64,000 bases of DNA from Candidatus Kapaibacterium sp. GTDB lineage: Bacteria; Bacteroidota; Ignavibacteria; Kapaibacteriales; JAEUSM01. Below are positions 8,645 to 17,950 of the stretch, in pieces (position 1 is the stretch's first letter; each line of letters opens with the position of its first letter). The notes under the pieces were generated by a model that did not search any database, had not been told where the DNA came from, and worked only from the letters and a program-made list of their open reading frames with translations. The translations under genes were made by a program, and so were the position numbers. Location: positions 1 through 64,000 of the forward strand of contig JAEUSM010000012.1 of NCBI GenBank assembly GCA_016788785.1. The letters are read 5' to 3'.

Positions 8645-9100
8645 ATGAAATTAGGACTTATTCTCATTCTGTTGTTTTCTTTAACAACTTCATTAACGTA
8701 CGCACAAAAGTATTATACCCCAAAAACAGGTTCTGCTGAGCGAAAAGAATTGATGGATGACATTCGCCCAGAATTTGAAAAATATTTTGGTGTTCCAGTC
8801 AAGATTGTTGTTTCAGATTTGCGAGTATTATACACTGCAACTGGGATGTATTCTTGGCTTGTATTTGAACCATCTCACCCTAAAGAAAATAGACTATATA
8901 AAATTGATGAAACCAAATTAAAAGATCAAGCGGAGTATTTTGATGGTGGCTTACGAACGTATGCTATCATAAAAAAAGAGGATAAAAAATGGTCGGTAAT
9001 TCACTATGTCTGTTCTCCAACAGATGTACCTTGGGGATGTTGGTGGAAAGAATATTCCTTCCCAAAAGAACTATTTGACCATACTGATGACGGATGTTAA
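8645..9100 (+). CDS. Small secreted protein of unknown function
   Basis: A 151-residue protein with a clear signal peptide (hydrophobic residues 3-17, cleavage probably after LTYA-Q). The mature part is charged and mixed alpha/beta in character, with GMYSWLVFEPSHP and GLRTYAIIKKEDKKWSVIHYV segments. It ends in an unusual Cys/Trp-rich stretch (C at 119, WGCWW near 126-130, terminal DDGC). I do not recognise a family. The region GLRTYAIIKK..KWSVIHYVCSP resembles periplasmic proteins that read like lysozyme-inhibitor or SH3-type folds, but this is only a guess. The gene is monocistronic or leads into pyrE, 25 bases downstream; a TATATTTG -7-like sequence lies at 8612-8619. Confidence 0.75.
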   Translation: MKLGLILILLFSLTTSLTYAQKYYTPKTGSAERKELMDDIRPEFEKYFGVPVKIVVSDLRVLYTATGMYSWLVFEPSHPKENRLYKIDETKLKDQAEYFDGGLRTYAIIKKEDKKWSVIHYVCSPTDVPWGCWWKEYSFPKELFDHTDDGC

Positions 9101-9125
9101 AATCTACTAACCAAATAATTATTAA

Positions 9126-9650
9126 ATGACAAAACCTGAATTAGCTATTGCTATATACGACGTTGCCCATTTGACGGGAGAATTCTTACTTCGATCAGGT
9201 ACAATCAGCAATGAATATTTTGATAAATATCTTTTTGAAGCAAATCCAAAGCTTTTAATGGCTATTGCAAAAGAATTTTCATTGTTAGTTCCAACTGATA
9301 CTGAAGTCTTAGCCGGATTAGAAATGGGTGGAATTCCCTTGGCAACTGCATTGGGATTAGAAACAGGACTACCACTTGCTTTCGTTCGAAAAAAAGCGAA
9401 AGATTATGGAACTCGTAAGGTTTCAGAAGGTGCTTCTGTTGAAGGAAAGAAGACGCTTATAATTGAAGACGTGATTACAACTGCAGGACAATTGCTTTTG
9501 AGTGCTGCAGAACTCCGGGCAAATGGAGCTATTATCACAGACGCGTTGTGTGTGATAGATCGAGAGTCAGGCGGTGGAGATAAATGTAAAGAAATTGGAA
9601 TTATCTTACAATCTCTTTTTACTATGACACAATTGAAAGAATCAAGATAA
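9126..9650 (+). CDS. pyrE: Orotate phosphoribosyltransferase
   Basis: PyrE joins orotate to PRPP, giving OMP in pyrimidine synthesis. The type I PRTase PRPP-binding motif TLIIEDVITTAG is at about 110-121. The orotate enzyme's FVRKKAKDYGT loop and the GLEMGGIPLA hinge are present. At 174 residues it is slightly shorter than the E. coli enzyme but normal for this group. It is followed after a few bases by a strong terminator, so it is probably the end of a short transcript with the upstream secreted-protein gene. Confidence 0.93.
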   Translation: MTKPELAIAIYDVAHLTGEFLLRSGTISNEYFDKYLFEANPKLLMAIAKEFSLLVPTDTEVLAGLEMGGIPLATALGLETGLPLAFVRKKAKDYGTRKVSEGASVEGKKTLIIEDVITTAGQLLLSAAELRANGAIITDALCVIDRESGGGDKCKEIGIILQSLFTMTQLKESR

Positions 9651-9653
9651 TAC

Positions 9654-9682
9654 AAAGCCCACGATATTGTGGGCTTTTTTTT
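9654..9682 (+). terminator. Terminator after pyrE
   Basis: AAAGCCCAC (9654-9662) pairs with GTGGGCTTT (9669-9677) around GATATT, followed by a T run to 9682. Confidence 0.9.
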
Positions 9683-9716
9683 GAACGAATGTTTTCACTT
9701 ATTCGTTTGTAGGAAT

Positions 9717-11153
9717 ATGAAATTTACAATATCATTATTTCTTTTAATTGCAACGTTATTTGTCTTGAATACACTTTCATCGTATTCTCAACAAGGATTA
9801 TTTTCCGTAGATGCTATTTCGCTACCCTCAACATGTCCCGACTCAGGAGTAGTTGTGTTGAGTTCAGAGTTTTCTAATCAAATGATTCCTTTTTTTGCAA
9901 AAAATTCCAATTCTACATCGTCGAAGGAATTTTCTTCATTGATACAATTGCAATTTGAAATCCGTGATTCTCTTGGAATTATAAGAAAACGAATTGTTTT
10001 TAAAGACACAATAGAAGCTGATATTAAAGAAGAGACACTTTCGAATGATATTCGCCATACTAAAAGCCATCGATTAACACTACAAAAGGGTTTTTATACT
10101 ATTAGTGCGTTGTTACAAGACCAAAATGGTAAACTGATTAAACGTCAAGAAGTTCGTTCTCAAATGGTACAATCTCAATTGATGTATGTTGGAACTCCAA
10201 CACCAAATTCTGATAAAGTCGAAGTTATAGATTTTTGGTCATCTCCTACAATCGCGTCTCCTTCATTTACCGAAAAAGTTTCAGAATCGTTGTACATTCA
10301 AATTTCTTCTGGTGGAAAATTACCTTACAAACATAGACCAATTATTGTAACAGCTCAATGCTCTTATTCTAATTCAAAACAAGAATATGAATATTCTGTT
10401 GAATTATTAGGAAACAAAGTGCAATTGGAAAAATTATGGTCATGGAAAGTGCCGCCTATATCGGGAAAATCAGAGGCGAAACGTTATGAGTTAGTTTTCG
10501 ATGAATCAAATCCATCGGCACCAATTTTTCAGAAAGTAGATATTTCTGTTCCGAACTTCAAATGCAATGTACCAATTCCGTCGTTAATACAAATTCGAGG
10601 AATGATTGAATTTCCACTCCCTGTGTCATCGTTAATTCCAGGTACATACAAACTTACCATCAAATCTGTGGGTAATCCTCAAATGGTTGAGCGATATTTT
10701 GAGATTTCTACTTTTCATCAAGCTCAAAGTTTAAAAAATTCAAAAAGTGCTGTTGCTGCAATGTATCATCTTCTTTCAGACAAGGAATTAAATAATTTAG
10801 AAGTTGCCTCAGATTATCAACGTTGGGAGTTTATTAATGCTTACTGGCGTAAGTTAGATCCTACACCAACTACTTCCTTCAATGAAGCACAAATGGAATA
10901 TTTTCGTCGTGCAGATATAGCTAGAACGAAATTTGCAGCAATTAATCAAAAAGATGGAGTTTTAACAGATTTTGGAAAGATTTTAGTTCTTTATGGAGAG
11001 CCAACTTCTGAACAAACTATCAAAGATGAAACCAACATAGAAATTATTCGTTGGAGTTATTCTAATAATGTTCAAAAACAATTTGATTTTAAAAAATCAG
11101 CAAACGGACTTTATACTTTATTGAATTATTCAGAACTTTCATCAAAGAAATAA
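9717..11153 (+). CDS. Secreted GWxTD-domain protein
   Basis: A 478-residue exported protein. The ATG at 9717, preceded by AGGA, is preferred: the longer frame would begin with a GTG inside the pyrE terminator. The signal peptide covers roughly residues 1-24 (hydrophobic core LFLLIATLFVLN, cleavage near SYS-QQ). The body is beta-rich. The C-terminal fifth (from about residue 370) fits the GWxTD domain: RWEFINAYWRKLDPTP, then an N-E-...-YF-RRAD helix, then GKILVLYGEPTSE and IIRWSY. The domain is widespread in Bacteroidota and Ignavibacteria, with no firm function. The motif here is degenerate (no literal GWxTD). Confidence 0.8.
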   Translation: MKFTISLFLLIATLFVLNTLSSYSQQGLFSVDAISLPSTCPDSGVVVLSSEFSNQMIPFFAKNSNSTSSKEFSSLIQLQFEIRDSLGIIRKRIVFKDTIEADIKEETLSNDIRHTKSHRLTLQKGFYTISALLQDQNGKLIKRQEVRSQMVQSQLMYVGTPTPNSDKVEVIDFWSSPTIASPSFTEKVSESLYIQISSGGKLPYKHRPIIVTAQCSYSNSKQEYEYSVELLGNKVQLEKLWSWKVPPISGKSEAKRYELVFDESNPSAPIFQKVDISVPNFKCNVPIPSLIQIRGMIEFPLPVSSLIPGTYKLTIKSVGNPQMVERYFEISTFHQAQSLKNSKSAVAAMYHLLSDKELNNLEVASDYQRWEFINAYWRKLDPTPTTSFNEAQMEYFRRADIARTKFAAINQKDGVLTDFGKILVLYGEPTSEQTIKDETNIEIIRWSYSNNVQKQFDFKKSANGLYTLLNYSELSSKK

Positions 11154-11216
11154 AATCAAAATCCATATAATTTTTGTACATTTGTAATCTTGTTATTGTA
11201 CCAATCTATACCTAAA

Positions 11217-12365
11217 ATGGAACAAACAGAGCAAAGAGTAATACTCTTTATTGATGATTTAGCGTCAAATCTTATGGCAGTCCAACTAATGTTGGAAGCG
11301 GAAGAGTATGTTGTGCAGACCGCAACAAGTGGCAGCAAGGCATTTGAATGGTTGGAAACTTCGATACAATTACCATCTTTGATCCTATGCGATGTAATGA
11401 TGCCAGACCAGTCTGGTTTTGAGGTTTGCCGACAGTTAAATAATGATTCGCGATACAAAGATATTCCAGTAATTTTTGTTACTGCAAGAATAACGCAAAA
11501 TGATATTTTAGAGGGTTTTGAGTCTGGTGGAGTTGATTATATCACAAAACCATTCAATAATATGGAATTAGCTGCAAGAGTCAAAAACCACATCGAATTA
11601 TCTGAAAATAGGAAAAAATTAGAACTTCAAAATAAGCAGTTAGAAGAAGCAAATCGAGTAAAAAGTGTTCTCTTTGATGTTATAGACCATGATATTCGGA
11701 CGCCTATTGAAGGGTTTATGAATCTTACAGAAATGATGTATAAACAACCATCGCATTTTTCTATTGAAACTGTGAAACAACTTTCCTCAGAAATGTACCA
11801 AAGTTCTCAACGATTAAATCAAATGGTTGAAAATCTGTTAAATTGGGGCAAGGTTCAATTGAATGGTTTTGAAATTATTCCATCGACAATAAATGTAAAA
11901 AATAAGGTTGTAGAAATAATTGAATTATTCAATACAATAGCAATCAAAAAGAAGATTAAATTTTCTGTTTCTATTGCATCTGTTTTAAAAATAGAAGCAG
12001 ATGAAGAAATGTTTGCGACGATACTTCGAAATGTAATTTTAAACGCACTTCAACATGCGAATGTATCGTCAACTGTAACCATTATTGGTGGCAAAACAAA
12101 CCCAGATTATATTACCATCTCAATACGAGATGAAGGTGTTGGAATGAGCAATGAAATTGTCAAAGCAATCGAAAACAGAACTGTATTATCAACAACATTA
12201 GAATCAGTCGCTGATTCTGCATTGGGTATTGGTTTGGGAATAATGCAAAATTTCGTAGAACTTCACAAAGGTACATTCTCTATTACAACAGAACCAAATG
12301 TTGGTAGTACCATTATGATTACACTTCCAACGGAAATTCGACAATTACATTCAACGGTATCGTAG
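11217..12365 (+). CDS. Receiver-histidine kinase fusion protein
   Basis: A 382-residue soluble signalling protein from the ATG at 11217 (a longer TTG start at 11190 is less likely). An N-terminal receiver domain (about 7-125) has the acidic pair DD near 13-14, phospho-acceptor D59 (LCDVMMPD), T89 and K111 (TKPF). A short coiled-coil linker (ELQNKQLEEANRVKS) leads to HisKA with H158 in the DHDIRTP box, then a HATPase domain with NVILNALQHA, DEGVGM and GIGLGIM. There is no transmembrane segment or PAS domain, so input probably comes through phosphorylation of the receiver. It ends directly before tatA. A TACATTTG -7-like sequence is at 11177-11184. Confidence 0.93.
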   Translation: MEQTEQRVILFIDDLASNLMAVQLMLEAEEYVVQTATSGSKAFEWLETSIQLPSLILCDVMMPDQSGFEVCRQLNNDSRYKDIPVIFVTARITQNDILEGFESGGVDYITKPFNNMELAARVKNHIELSENRKKLELQNKQLEEANRVKSVLFDVIDHDIRTPIEGFMNLTEMMYKQPSHFSIETVKQLSSEMYQSSQRLNQMVENLLNWGKVQLNGFEIIPSTINVKNKVVEIIELFNTIAIKKKIKFSVSIASVLKIEADEEMFATILRNVILNALQHANVSSTVTIIGGKTNPDYITISIRDEGVGMSNEIVKAIENRTVLSTTLESVADSALGIGLGIMQNFVELHKGTFSITTEPNVGSTIMITLPTEIRQLHSTVS

Positions 12366-12836
12366 ATGTTCGATATTGGTGGTGGTGAACTAATACTCAT
12401 TTTAATGGCAGTTTTGCTATTTTTTGGACCAAAAAAAATTCCAGAATTAGCCAAATCTGTCGGAAATGCAGTTCGACATATTCGTCGAGCTCAACAAGAA
12501 TTTTCACGACAAATTCATACAATGTCAGAGGAAGTTGATCAAGTTACTTCTTCAATAACTAACGAAGTTTCGACGATAGCAAATGAAGTCTCTTCCATTC
12601 ATACACAAGATGACCAAGTTGGTTATGAACATCATAACAACTTAGATCCGGGCAATAAACCAGATGAAATTACTTTAGAACCAATGCCTATACCAACAAT
12701 AAGACCAGTTGAAGGAGCTTTGGCTCAACAAGCATATACTTTTCCGACTGCATCTGAAAAAGAAACAGATGATTCGACTGAAAAGAATACAATAACTGAT
12801 ACAGAATCTGATTCAACAAAGAAAAATACACAATGA
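12366..12836 (+). CDS. tatA: Twin-arginine translocase TatA/TatB family protein
   Basis: A component of the Tat pathway for exporting folded proteins. It has one N-terminal membrane helix (about residues 6-20, GELILILMAVLLFFGP), the FGPKKIPELAKSVG hinge, and an amphipathic helix to about 45. A long, acidic, Thr/Glu-rich tail follows. The 156-residue length and long tail are more TatB-like, but the FGPKK.PELAKS hinge is TatA-like, so the A/B assignment is open. The start codon follows immediately on the kinase stop codon, and its own end overlaps the gatA start by 4 bases. No tatC is in the window. A likely Tat substrate is encoded at 17949-19511. Confidence 0.87.
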   Translation: MFDIGGGELILILMAVLLFFGPKKIPELAKSVGNAVRHIRRAQQEFSRQIHTMSEEVDQVTSSITNEVSTIANEVSSIHTQDDQVGYEHHNNLDPGNKPDEITLEPMPIPTIRPVEGALAQQAYTFPTASEKETDDSTEKNTITDTESDSTKKNTQ

Positions 12837-14230
12837 AATCATATAGCGATTTACGCCAATCTTATACCGATAATGCAATATTCAATGAAGTAGGTTCTAT
12901 TATTTCTCGTTATGAACATGAGTCATATAATTCCTATATAACAACTAATTTTGAAGATGCATTAGTTCAAGCAAAAGAATCTGACACACGAATTGCAAAT
13001 GGAACTGCTCGTGCTTTGGAAGGTATGATAATTGGTGTAAAAGACAACATTTCTACTAAAGGGATTAAAACTACAGCAGCGTCTAAAATTTTAGAAAATT
13101 TTACTCCCGTTTATGATGCAACTGTAGTTCAACGACTAAAAGATGCTGGTGGAATAATTATTGGTAAGGCAAATCTCGATGAATTTGCGATGGGTTCTTC
13201 TAATGAAACCTCGTACTTTGGACCTGTAAAAAATCCTTATGATATTGAACGTGTACCTGGTGGTTCATCTGGTGGATCAGCAGCTGCAGTAGCAGCAAAA
13301 TTTTGCCATACCTCCTTAGGTTCAGACACTGGAGGTTCTGTACGTCAACCTGCCGCTTTTACGAATACGTATGGTTTTAAGCCTACCTATGGGCGGATTT
13401 CTCGATATGGATTATTTGCATTTGCTTCTTCATTAGATCACATTGGTACGTTTTCTACTACTTTAGAGGATGCTGCACTTCTTTATGATGTAATCAGTGG
13501 AAATGATCCAATGGATGCCACAGCTTCTTCTGAAACAAATCCTTCATTAGTAGAAGCGTTAAAAACTAGCCCAACTTCAATGGTTATTGGTGAATTACCA
13601 GATGCAATTTTGAAAGATTGTGATAGTGAGATATTAGAACGTTATCAAGAATATAAACAACGGTTTATTGACTTGGGAGCTACGTTTAAAACTGTAACTA
13701 TTCCACATGATAATGCATGGATTCCAACATATTATATTCTTACTTCAGCTGAGGCATCATCAAATCTTTCTCGATATGATGGGGTTCGTTTTGGATTGAG
13801 AAGTGAATTGACCAATGATGTAATTGATTATGTTACTGCCTCAAGAACTGAAGGATTTGGCAAGGAAGTAAAACGAAGAATTATGCTTGGAACGTATGTC
13901 CTGTCATCTGGATATTACGATGCGTATTACAAAAAAGCTCAACAAGCAAGAAGAATCATTTTGAATTCTTACAAAGAAATATTCTCAACCGTTGATGCAG
14001 TATTTTTACCAACAACTGCAACTCCACCATTTAAAATTGGCGAGAAAACCAACGACCCAATTTCAATGTATTTGAGTGATTATTTTACAGCATCATCGCC
14101 TTTGGCTGGTAATCCCTCCATTTCGTTTCCTGCAGGATTTACCAAATCTGGATTACCAATAGGTTTGCAATTACAAACTTCCCATTTTCGTGAAGATCTG
14201 TTGTTCCAATTGTGTGCTAAGATTCGATAA
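12833..14230 (+). CDS. gatA: Asp-tRNA(Asn)/Glu-tRNA(Gln) amidotransferase subunit A
   Basis: The glutaminase/amidase subunit of GatCAB, which converts misacylated Glu-tRNA(Gln) or Asp-tRNA(Asn) to the correct aminoacyl-tRNA. The Ser-cisSer-Lys amidase elements are visible: lysine in GVKDNIS, serine in SLGSDTGGSVRQPA, and the Gly/Ser-rich GGSSGGSAAAVAA. The GatA-typical segment TYGRISRYGLFAFASSLDHIG and the C-terminal LPIGLQLQ are present. At 465 residues it is slightly short of the usual 480. It is translationally coupled to tatA through an ATGA overlap. gatB and gatC are not in the window. Confidence 0.95.
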   Translation: MKSYSDLRQSYTDNAIFNEVGSIISRYEHESYNSYITTNFEDALVQAKESDTRIANGTARALEGMIIGVKDNISTKGIKTTAASKILENFTPVYDATVVQRLKDAGGIIIGKANLDEFAMGSSNETSYFGPVKNPYDIERVPGGSSGGSAAAVAAKFCHTSLGSDTGGSVRQPAAFTNTYGFKPTYGRISRYGLFAFASSLDHIGTFSTTLEDAALLYDVISGNDPMDATASSETNPSLVEALKTSPTSMVIGELPDAILKDCDSEILERYQEYKQRFIDLGATFKTVTIPHDNAWIPTYYILTSAEASSNLSRYDGVRFGLRSELTNDVIDYVTASRTEGFGKEVKRRIMLGTYVLSSGYYDAYYKKAQQARRIILNSYKEIFSTVDAVFLPTTATPPFKIGEKTNDPISMYLSDYFTASSPLAGNPSISFPAGFTKSGLPIGLQLQTSHFREDLLFQLCAKIR

Positions 14231-14239
14231 TTCTAAAAA

Positions 14240-15817
14240 ATGAAGTACACTATTGAAGTAGATTTACTTCCCGAAGAGGAAATTCTTTCCAACGAAGAAT
14301 TGCTTCCTAAGGTACTCTCACAAGCAAATTTGACGATTCCAAAAACTACTTCCATTGGTATTCGTAGAGTAAAACAGTCATTAGATGCACGTTCACGCAA
14401 AATAATCTATCATACAACCTTTGAAGTTCTTACAGATAACGATGCAAATTCAAAAGAACAAGATGAAGTAAAAAAACTCCAGAAGGTCGGTAATTCATCG
14501 AAAACACTACTTATCATTGGTGCTGGTCCTGCAGGCTATTTTGCTGCCTTAGAGGCATTAGAACATGGAATTAAACCAATTGTTGTCGATCGTGGAAAGG
14601 ATGTTCAAGCTCGTAGACGGGATTTACGAGCAATTCAGCAATTTTCAGAGGTAAATCCACATTCTAATTACTGTTTTGGTGAGGGCGGTGCAGGTACCTA
14701 TTCCGATGGAAAACTTTATACTCGATCATTAAAACGAGGTACGTATGAAAAAACACTTCGGCTTTTGGTCGAACATGGTGCTAATACTCGAATCCTCTAT
14801 GAAACACACCCACATATTGGCTCAAACAAACTCCCAGTAATTATTCAAAATATTCGAAGAACTATAGAAGAAAATGGTGGGGAAATTTACTTTGAAACCT
14901 TTGTAACTTCTTTCATTATCAAAAATAACGTTGCAATTGGGGTACAAACTGAGGATGGGAAAGAACTATTTGGCGATGCAATTATATTGGCAACTGGGCA
15001 TTCTGCTCGAGATATTTATCAACAATTACATTCACAAAAGATTGCTCTTGAGCTAAAACCATTTGCAATTGGTGTTCGAGCAGAACATCCACAAGAACTT
15101 ATTGATGAAGCTCAATACCGACAAAAACCTCGCAATAAACTCTTACCTGCCTCAAGTTATAAATTAGTTACTCAAGTTGAAGGACGAGGTGTGTTTTCAT
15201 TTTGTATGTGTCCGGGTGGACTCATTGTACCAGCAGCAACAAATCCAAAAGAAATTGTTGTCAATGGAATGTCGATGTCTCGTCGTGATTCGCCTTTTGC
15301 AAATTCAGGTGTTGTCGTTGCAGTAAATGTGGAAGATATTCCAAATGTGGAAAAGTACGGCGTATTTGCTGGAGTTAAACTCCAAGAACAAATTGAAAAA
15401 AATCTGTTTGAACTTGGAGGAAAAAATTTACAACGTTCTGCAGCACTTCGAATTCCAGATTTTGTGAGTGGGAAGGTTTCAACATCCTTACCTTCAACTT
15501 CATATATACCAGGAATTGAACCATTACCATTACAAACAATATTCCCCGATTTTATTAAGAAACGTTTGCAAAAAGCATTTGATGATTTTGGAAAAAAAAT
15601 ACGTGGTTATGATAGTAATAATGGTATTGTTGTTGGAGCAGAATCTCGCACGAGTAGCCCAATTCGTATTCCTCGAGACCCACAAACATTACAACATATT
15701 CAAATTCGTCGATTATATCCTTGTGGTGAAGGAGCTGGTTATGCTGGCGGTATTCTCTCTGCTGCAATGGACGGACAGAATTGTGTTCGTGCCTTTGTTT
15801 CAACTTTTTTAATTTAA
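14240..15817 (+). CDS. FAD-dependent dehydrogenase of the COG2509 type
   Basis: A 525-residue flavoprotein. An N-terminal domain of about 85 residues (ISNEELLPKVLSQA..., IGIRRVKQSLDARSRKI) precedes a Rossmann FAD site LLIIGAGPAGYFAALEA near 90-106. The FGEGGAGTYSDGKLYTR motif is characteristic of this uncharacterised conserved family, as are GVRAEHPQ and the C-terminal YPCGEGAGYAGGI. The reaction is unknown; the N-terminal domain is basic and could bind nucleic acid or another protein. It is 9 bases after gatA and 4 bases before the prolyl oligopeptidase, so it belongs to the same transcript. Cytoplasmic, with no signal peptide. Confidence 0.85.
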   Translation: MKYTIEVDLLPEEEILSNEELLPKVLSQANLTIPKTTSIGIRRVKQSLDARSRKIIYHTTFEVLTDNDANSKEQDEVKKLQKVGNSSKTLLIIGAGPAGYFAALEALEHGIKPIVVDRGKDVQARRRDLRAIQQFSEVNPHSNYCFGEGGAGTYSDGKLYTRSLKRGTYEKTLRLLVEHGANTRILYETHPHIGSNKLPVIIQNIRRTIEENGGEIYFETFVTSFIIKNNVAIGVQTEDGKELFGDAIILATGHSARDIYQQLHSQKIALELKPFAIGVRAEHPQELIDEAQYRQKPRNKLLPASSYKLVTQVEGRGVFSFCMCPGGLIVPAATNPKEIVVNGMSMSRRDSPFANSGVVVAVNVEDIPNVEKYGVFAGVKLQEQIEKNLFELGGKNLQRSAALRIPDFVSGKVSTSLPSTSYIPGIEPLPLQTIFPDFIKKRLQKAFDDFGKKIRGYDSNNGIVVGAESRTSSPIRIPRDPQTLQHIQIRRLYPCGEGAGYAGGILSAAMDGQNCVRAFVSTFLI

Positions 15818-15821
15818 TGGT

Positions 15822-17912
15822 ATGTTTAACATCGGTAAATTCCTTATTTTGTGGTGCTTTGCAGTATTGTTCTTTTCTTCGTTTACACTCTTTTCTCAAA
15901 AAATAATGTTTACACCTCCAGAAACTCCTGTTCGTGAGATTTTAGATACTTTACACTCAGTTCCAATTAATGATCCATTTCGTTGGTTAGAAGATAAAAC
16001 TAATCCAGAGGTAATTGAATGGACAAAAAAGCAACATGATGCTACGATAGAGTATGTAGATGAAGTTTCAAAAAAATATGATGGTTTAGACAATGAGATA
16101 ACAGCATATTTGGATAGAGATATCACCACAGCGCCATCGTATCGTTTTGGAAGAGAATATTTTTATTCTCGAAAAAAAGGTGAACAACAATCTAAACTAT
16201 TTACTCGATTAGATGGAAAAGAAATTCTTATTTTTGACCCCATTGCTATTGACCCAACGGGAAAAACAGCAATCACTTCTTTTCAGCCAAAAATCAATAC
16301 ATCAATTGCACTTATTGCCACACAAAAAAAAGGTGATGAGATTAATGTTTATAGAATTATTGATACAAAAACTGGAAAAATAATTGGCAATCCTATTGAA
16401 AATTCAGGCGGTATCTCATTTTGTAGAGAAGAAGGATATGTGTATTTTTCTCCAAAAAGCAGAGAAACCATCGATAAACAAATTCCACAAAAAGTCTACA
16501 AACACAAATTAGGAACACCTCATAGTCAAGATATAGTACTTGCGAGTGCAAATGATGCAAAAGATTTTGTTTCTGTTTTTGACCCAATTGAAGCAAATGT
16601 TACCGTTTATAGTAACGGCGATTTTTATTCAAATACGATTAAAATTCAACGTCATGGAATTGATAAAGAACCAATTGAAATTTACTCAAGCAAAGAGTTT
16701 CGAGCTTATAGTGATTTCCATAAAGACAAGATGTATTTTTACACAAATCACCAAGCTCCAAAGTTCAAAATTATGGTTGCAGATTTTCAAAAACCCCAAT
16801 TTGAGAATTGGAAAGAACTTATTCCTCAAAGTAATGATGTCTTAGAAGGTTTTACGATTACAGATAACCATTTGATTGTTCAAATAAAGCATGAATTAAT
16901 TTCACGTCTAAAAGTATACACTCTTGATGGAAAATTTATTACCGATATTTCTTTCCCCGAAATAGGTAATCTAGAGGGAATTTCATACGATGTGGTCTCA
17001 AAAAAACTACGAGCTTCCATATCTTCTTTCACCTCACCTTCTACTGTTTATTTGATTGATGAAGCTACTTGGAAAACGACGCAAATTTATCGTGAGGATG
17101 TGAAAATAAACACAAAAGATATTGAATCGAAATTTGTGTATTATCCTTCCAAAGACGGAACTAAAATTCCTATGTACATAGTCCACAAAAAAGGAATGAA
17201 ATTGGATGGGAATAACCCAACGATGTTGTATGGTTATGGTGGATTCAATGTTGGAATTTCTCCAAGATTTATTGGTACCACCGCTTCATTCATTCAACGT
17301 GGTGGTGTTTATGCGTGGGCAGGTTTACGAGGTGGAGATGAATTTGGAGAAGAATGGCATAAAGCTGGGATGTTGGACAAAAAGCAGAATGTTTTTGATG
17401 ATTGTATCGCAGCAGCAGAATATCTTATCAAAGAAAAATACACTAACCCACAAAGGTTAGCACTTAAAGGTGGCTCGAATGGAGGCTTGTTAGTTGGTGC
17501 TGTTATTACGCAACGTCCTGAATTATTCAAGGTAGCATTCTGTATGGTTCCACTTTTGGATATGATTCGCTACCATAAATTTCTGATTGCTCGTTATTGG
17601 ATACCTGAATATGGTGATCCCGATAAAGCAGAAGATTTCCAAACATTGTTAAAATATTCTCCGTATCATAATATCAAAAATGGCGTACCATTGCCAACAA
17701 TGTTCGTCAGTGCAGGGGAAAATGATACACGAGTAGATCCATTGCATGCGAAAAAGTTTGTTGCAATGGCACGTCAGAATCCGGCTCAGAAAAATCCTAT
17801 TTTACTGCATATCGAATATGATTCTGGTCATGGAAGTGGTAAGTCTGTTAAACAAACTGTCGAAGGACTTTCACGTGAGTTGCGGTTTATGATGACAGAA
17901 TTAGGAATGTAG
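15822..17912 (+). CDS. Prolyl oligopeptidase family serine peptidase (S9A), secreted
   Basis: Cleaves short peptides after proline; here probably periplasmic, because residues about 6-25 form a signal peptide (LILWCFAVLFFSSFTLFS-Q). The mature protein starts with the family's DPFRWLED motif. A seven-bladed propeller region (about 80-440) is followed by the alpha/beta hydrolase domain. The catalytic residues are Ser552 in GGSNGG, Asp635 in GENDTRV and His670 in DSGHGSG. At 696 residues the length is typical. It is the last gene of the run starting with the kinase and ends at a terminator shared with the convergent flavoprotein gene. Confidence 0.94.
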   Translation: MFNIGKFLILWCFAVLFFSSFTLFSQKIMFTPPETPVREILDTLHSVPINDPFRWLEDKTNPEVIEWTKKQHDATIEYVDEVSKKYDGLDNEITAYLDRDITTAPSYRFGREYFYSRKKGEQQSKLFTRLDGKEILIFDPIAIDPTGKTAITSFQPKINTSIALIATQKKGDEINVYRIIDTKTGKIIGNPIENSGGISFCREEGYVYFSPKSRETIDKQIPQKVYKHKLGTPHSQDIVLASANDAKDFVSVFDPIEANVTVYSNGDFYSNTIKIQRHGIDKEPIEIYSSKEFRAYSDFHKDKMYFYTNHQAPKFKIMVADFQKPQFENWKELIPQSNDVLEGFTITDNHLIVQIKHELISRLKVYTLDGKFITDISFPEIGNLEGISYDVVSKKLRASISSFTSPSTVYLIDEATWKTTQIYREDVKINTKDIESKFVYYPSKDGTKIPMYIVHKKGMKLDGNNPTMLYGYGGFNVGISPRFIGTTASFIQRGGVYAWAGLRGGDEFGEEWHKAGMLDKKQNVFDDCIAAAEYLIKEKYTNPQRLALKGGSNGGLLVGAVITQRPELFKVAFCMVPLLDMIRYHKFLIARYWIPEYGDPDKAEDFQTLLKYSPYHNIKNGVPLPTMFVSAGENDTRVDPLHAKKFVAMARQNPAQKNPILLHIEYDSGHGSGKSVKQTVEGLSRELRFMMTELGM

Positions 17913-17922
17913 AAGAAACAAG

Positions 17923-17950
17923 AAAAGTGTTAGAAATAACACTTTTTTTT
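17923..17950. terminator. Bidirectional terminator, convergent genes
   Basis: AAAAGTGTTA (17923-17932) pairs with TAACACTTTT (17937-17946) around GAAA, followed by more T. The complementary A tract serves the leftward gene whose stop codon it touches. Confidence 0.85.

Noticed and set aside
15555-15899. 114-codon open frame on the minus strand
   Set aside because: Entirely opposite the FAD and prolyl oligopeptidase genes, low-complexity His/Tyr composition, no start signal and no family pattern.
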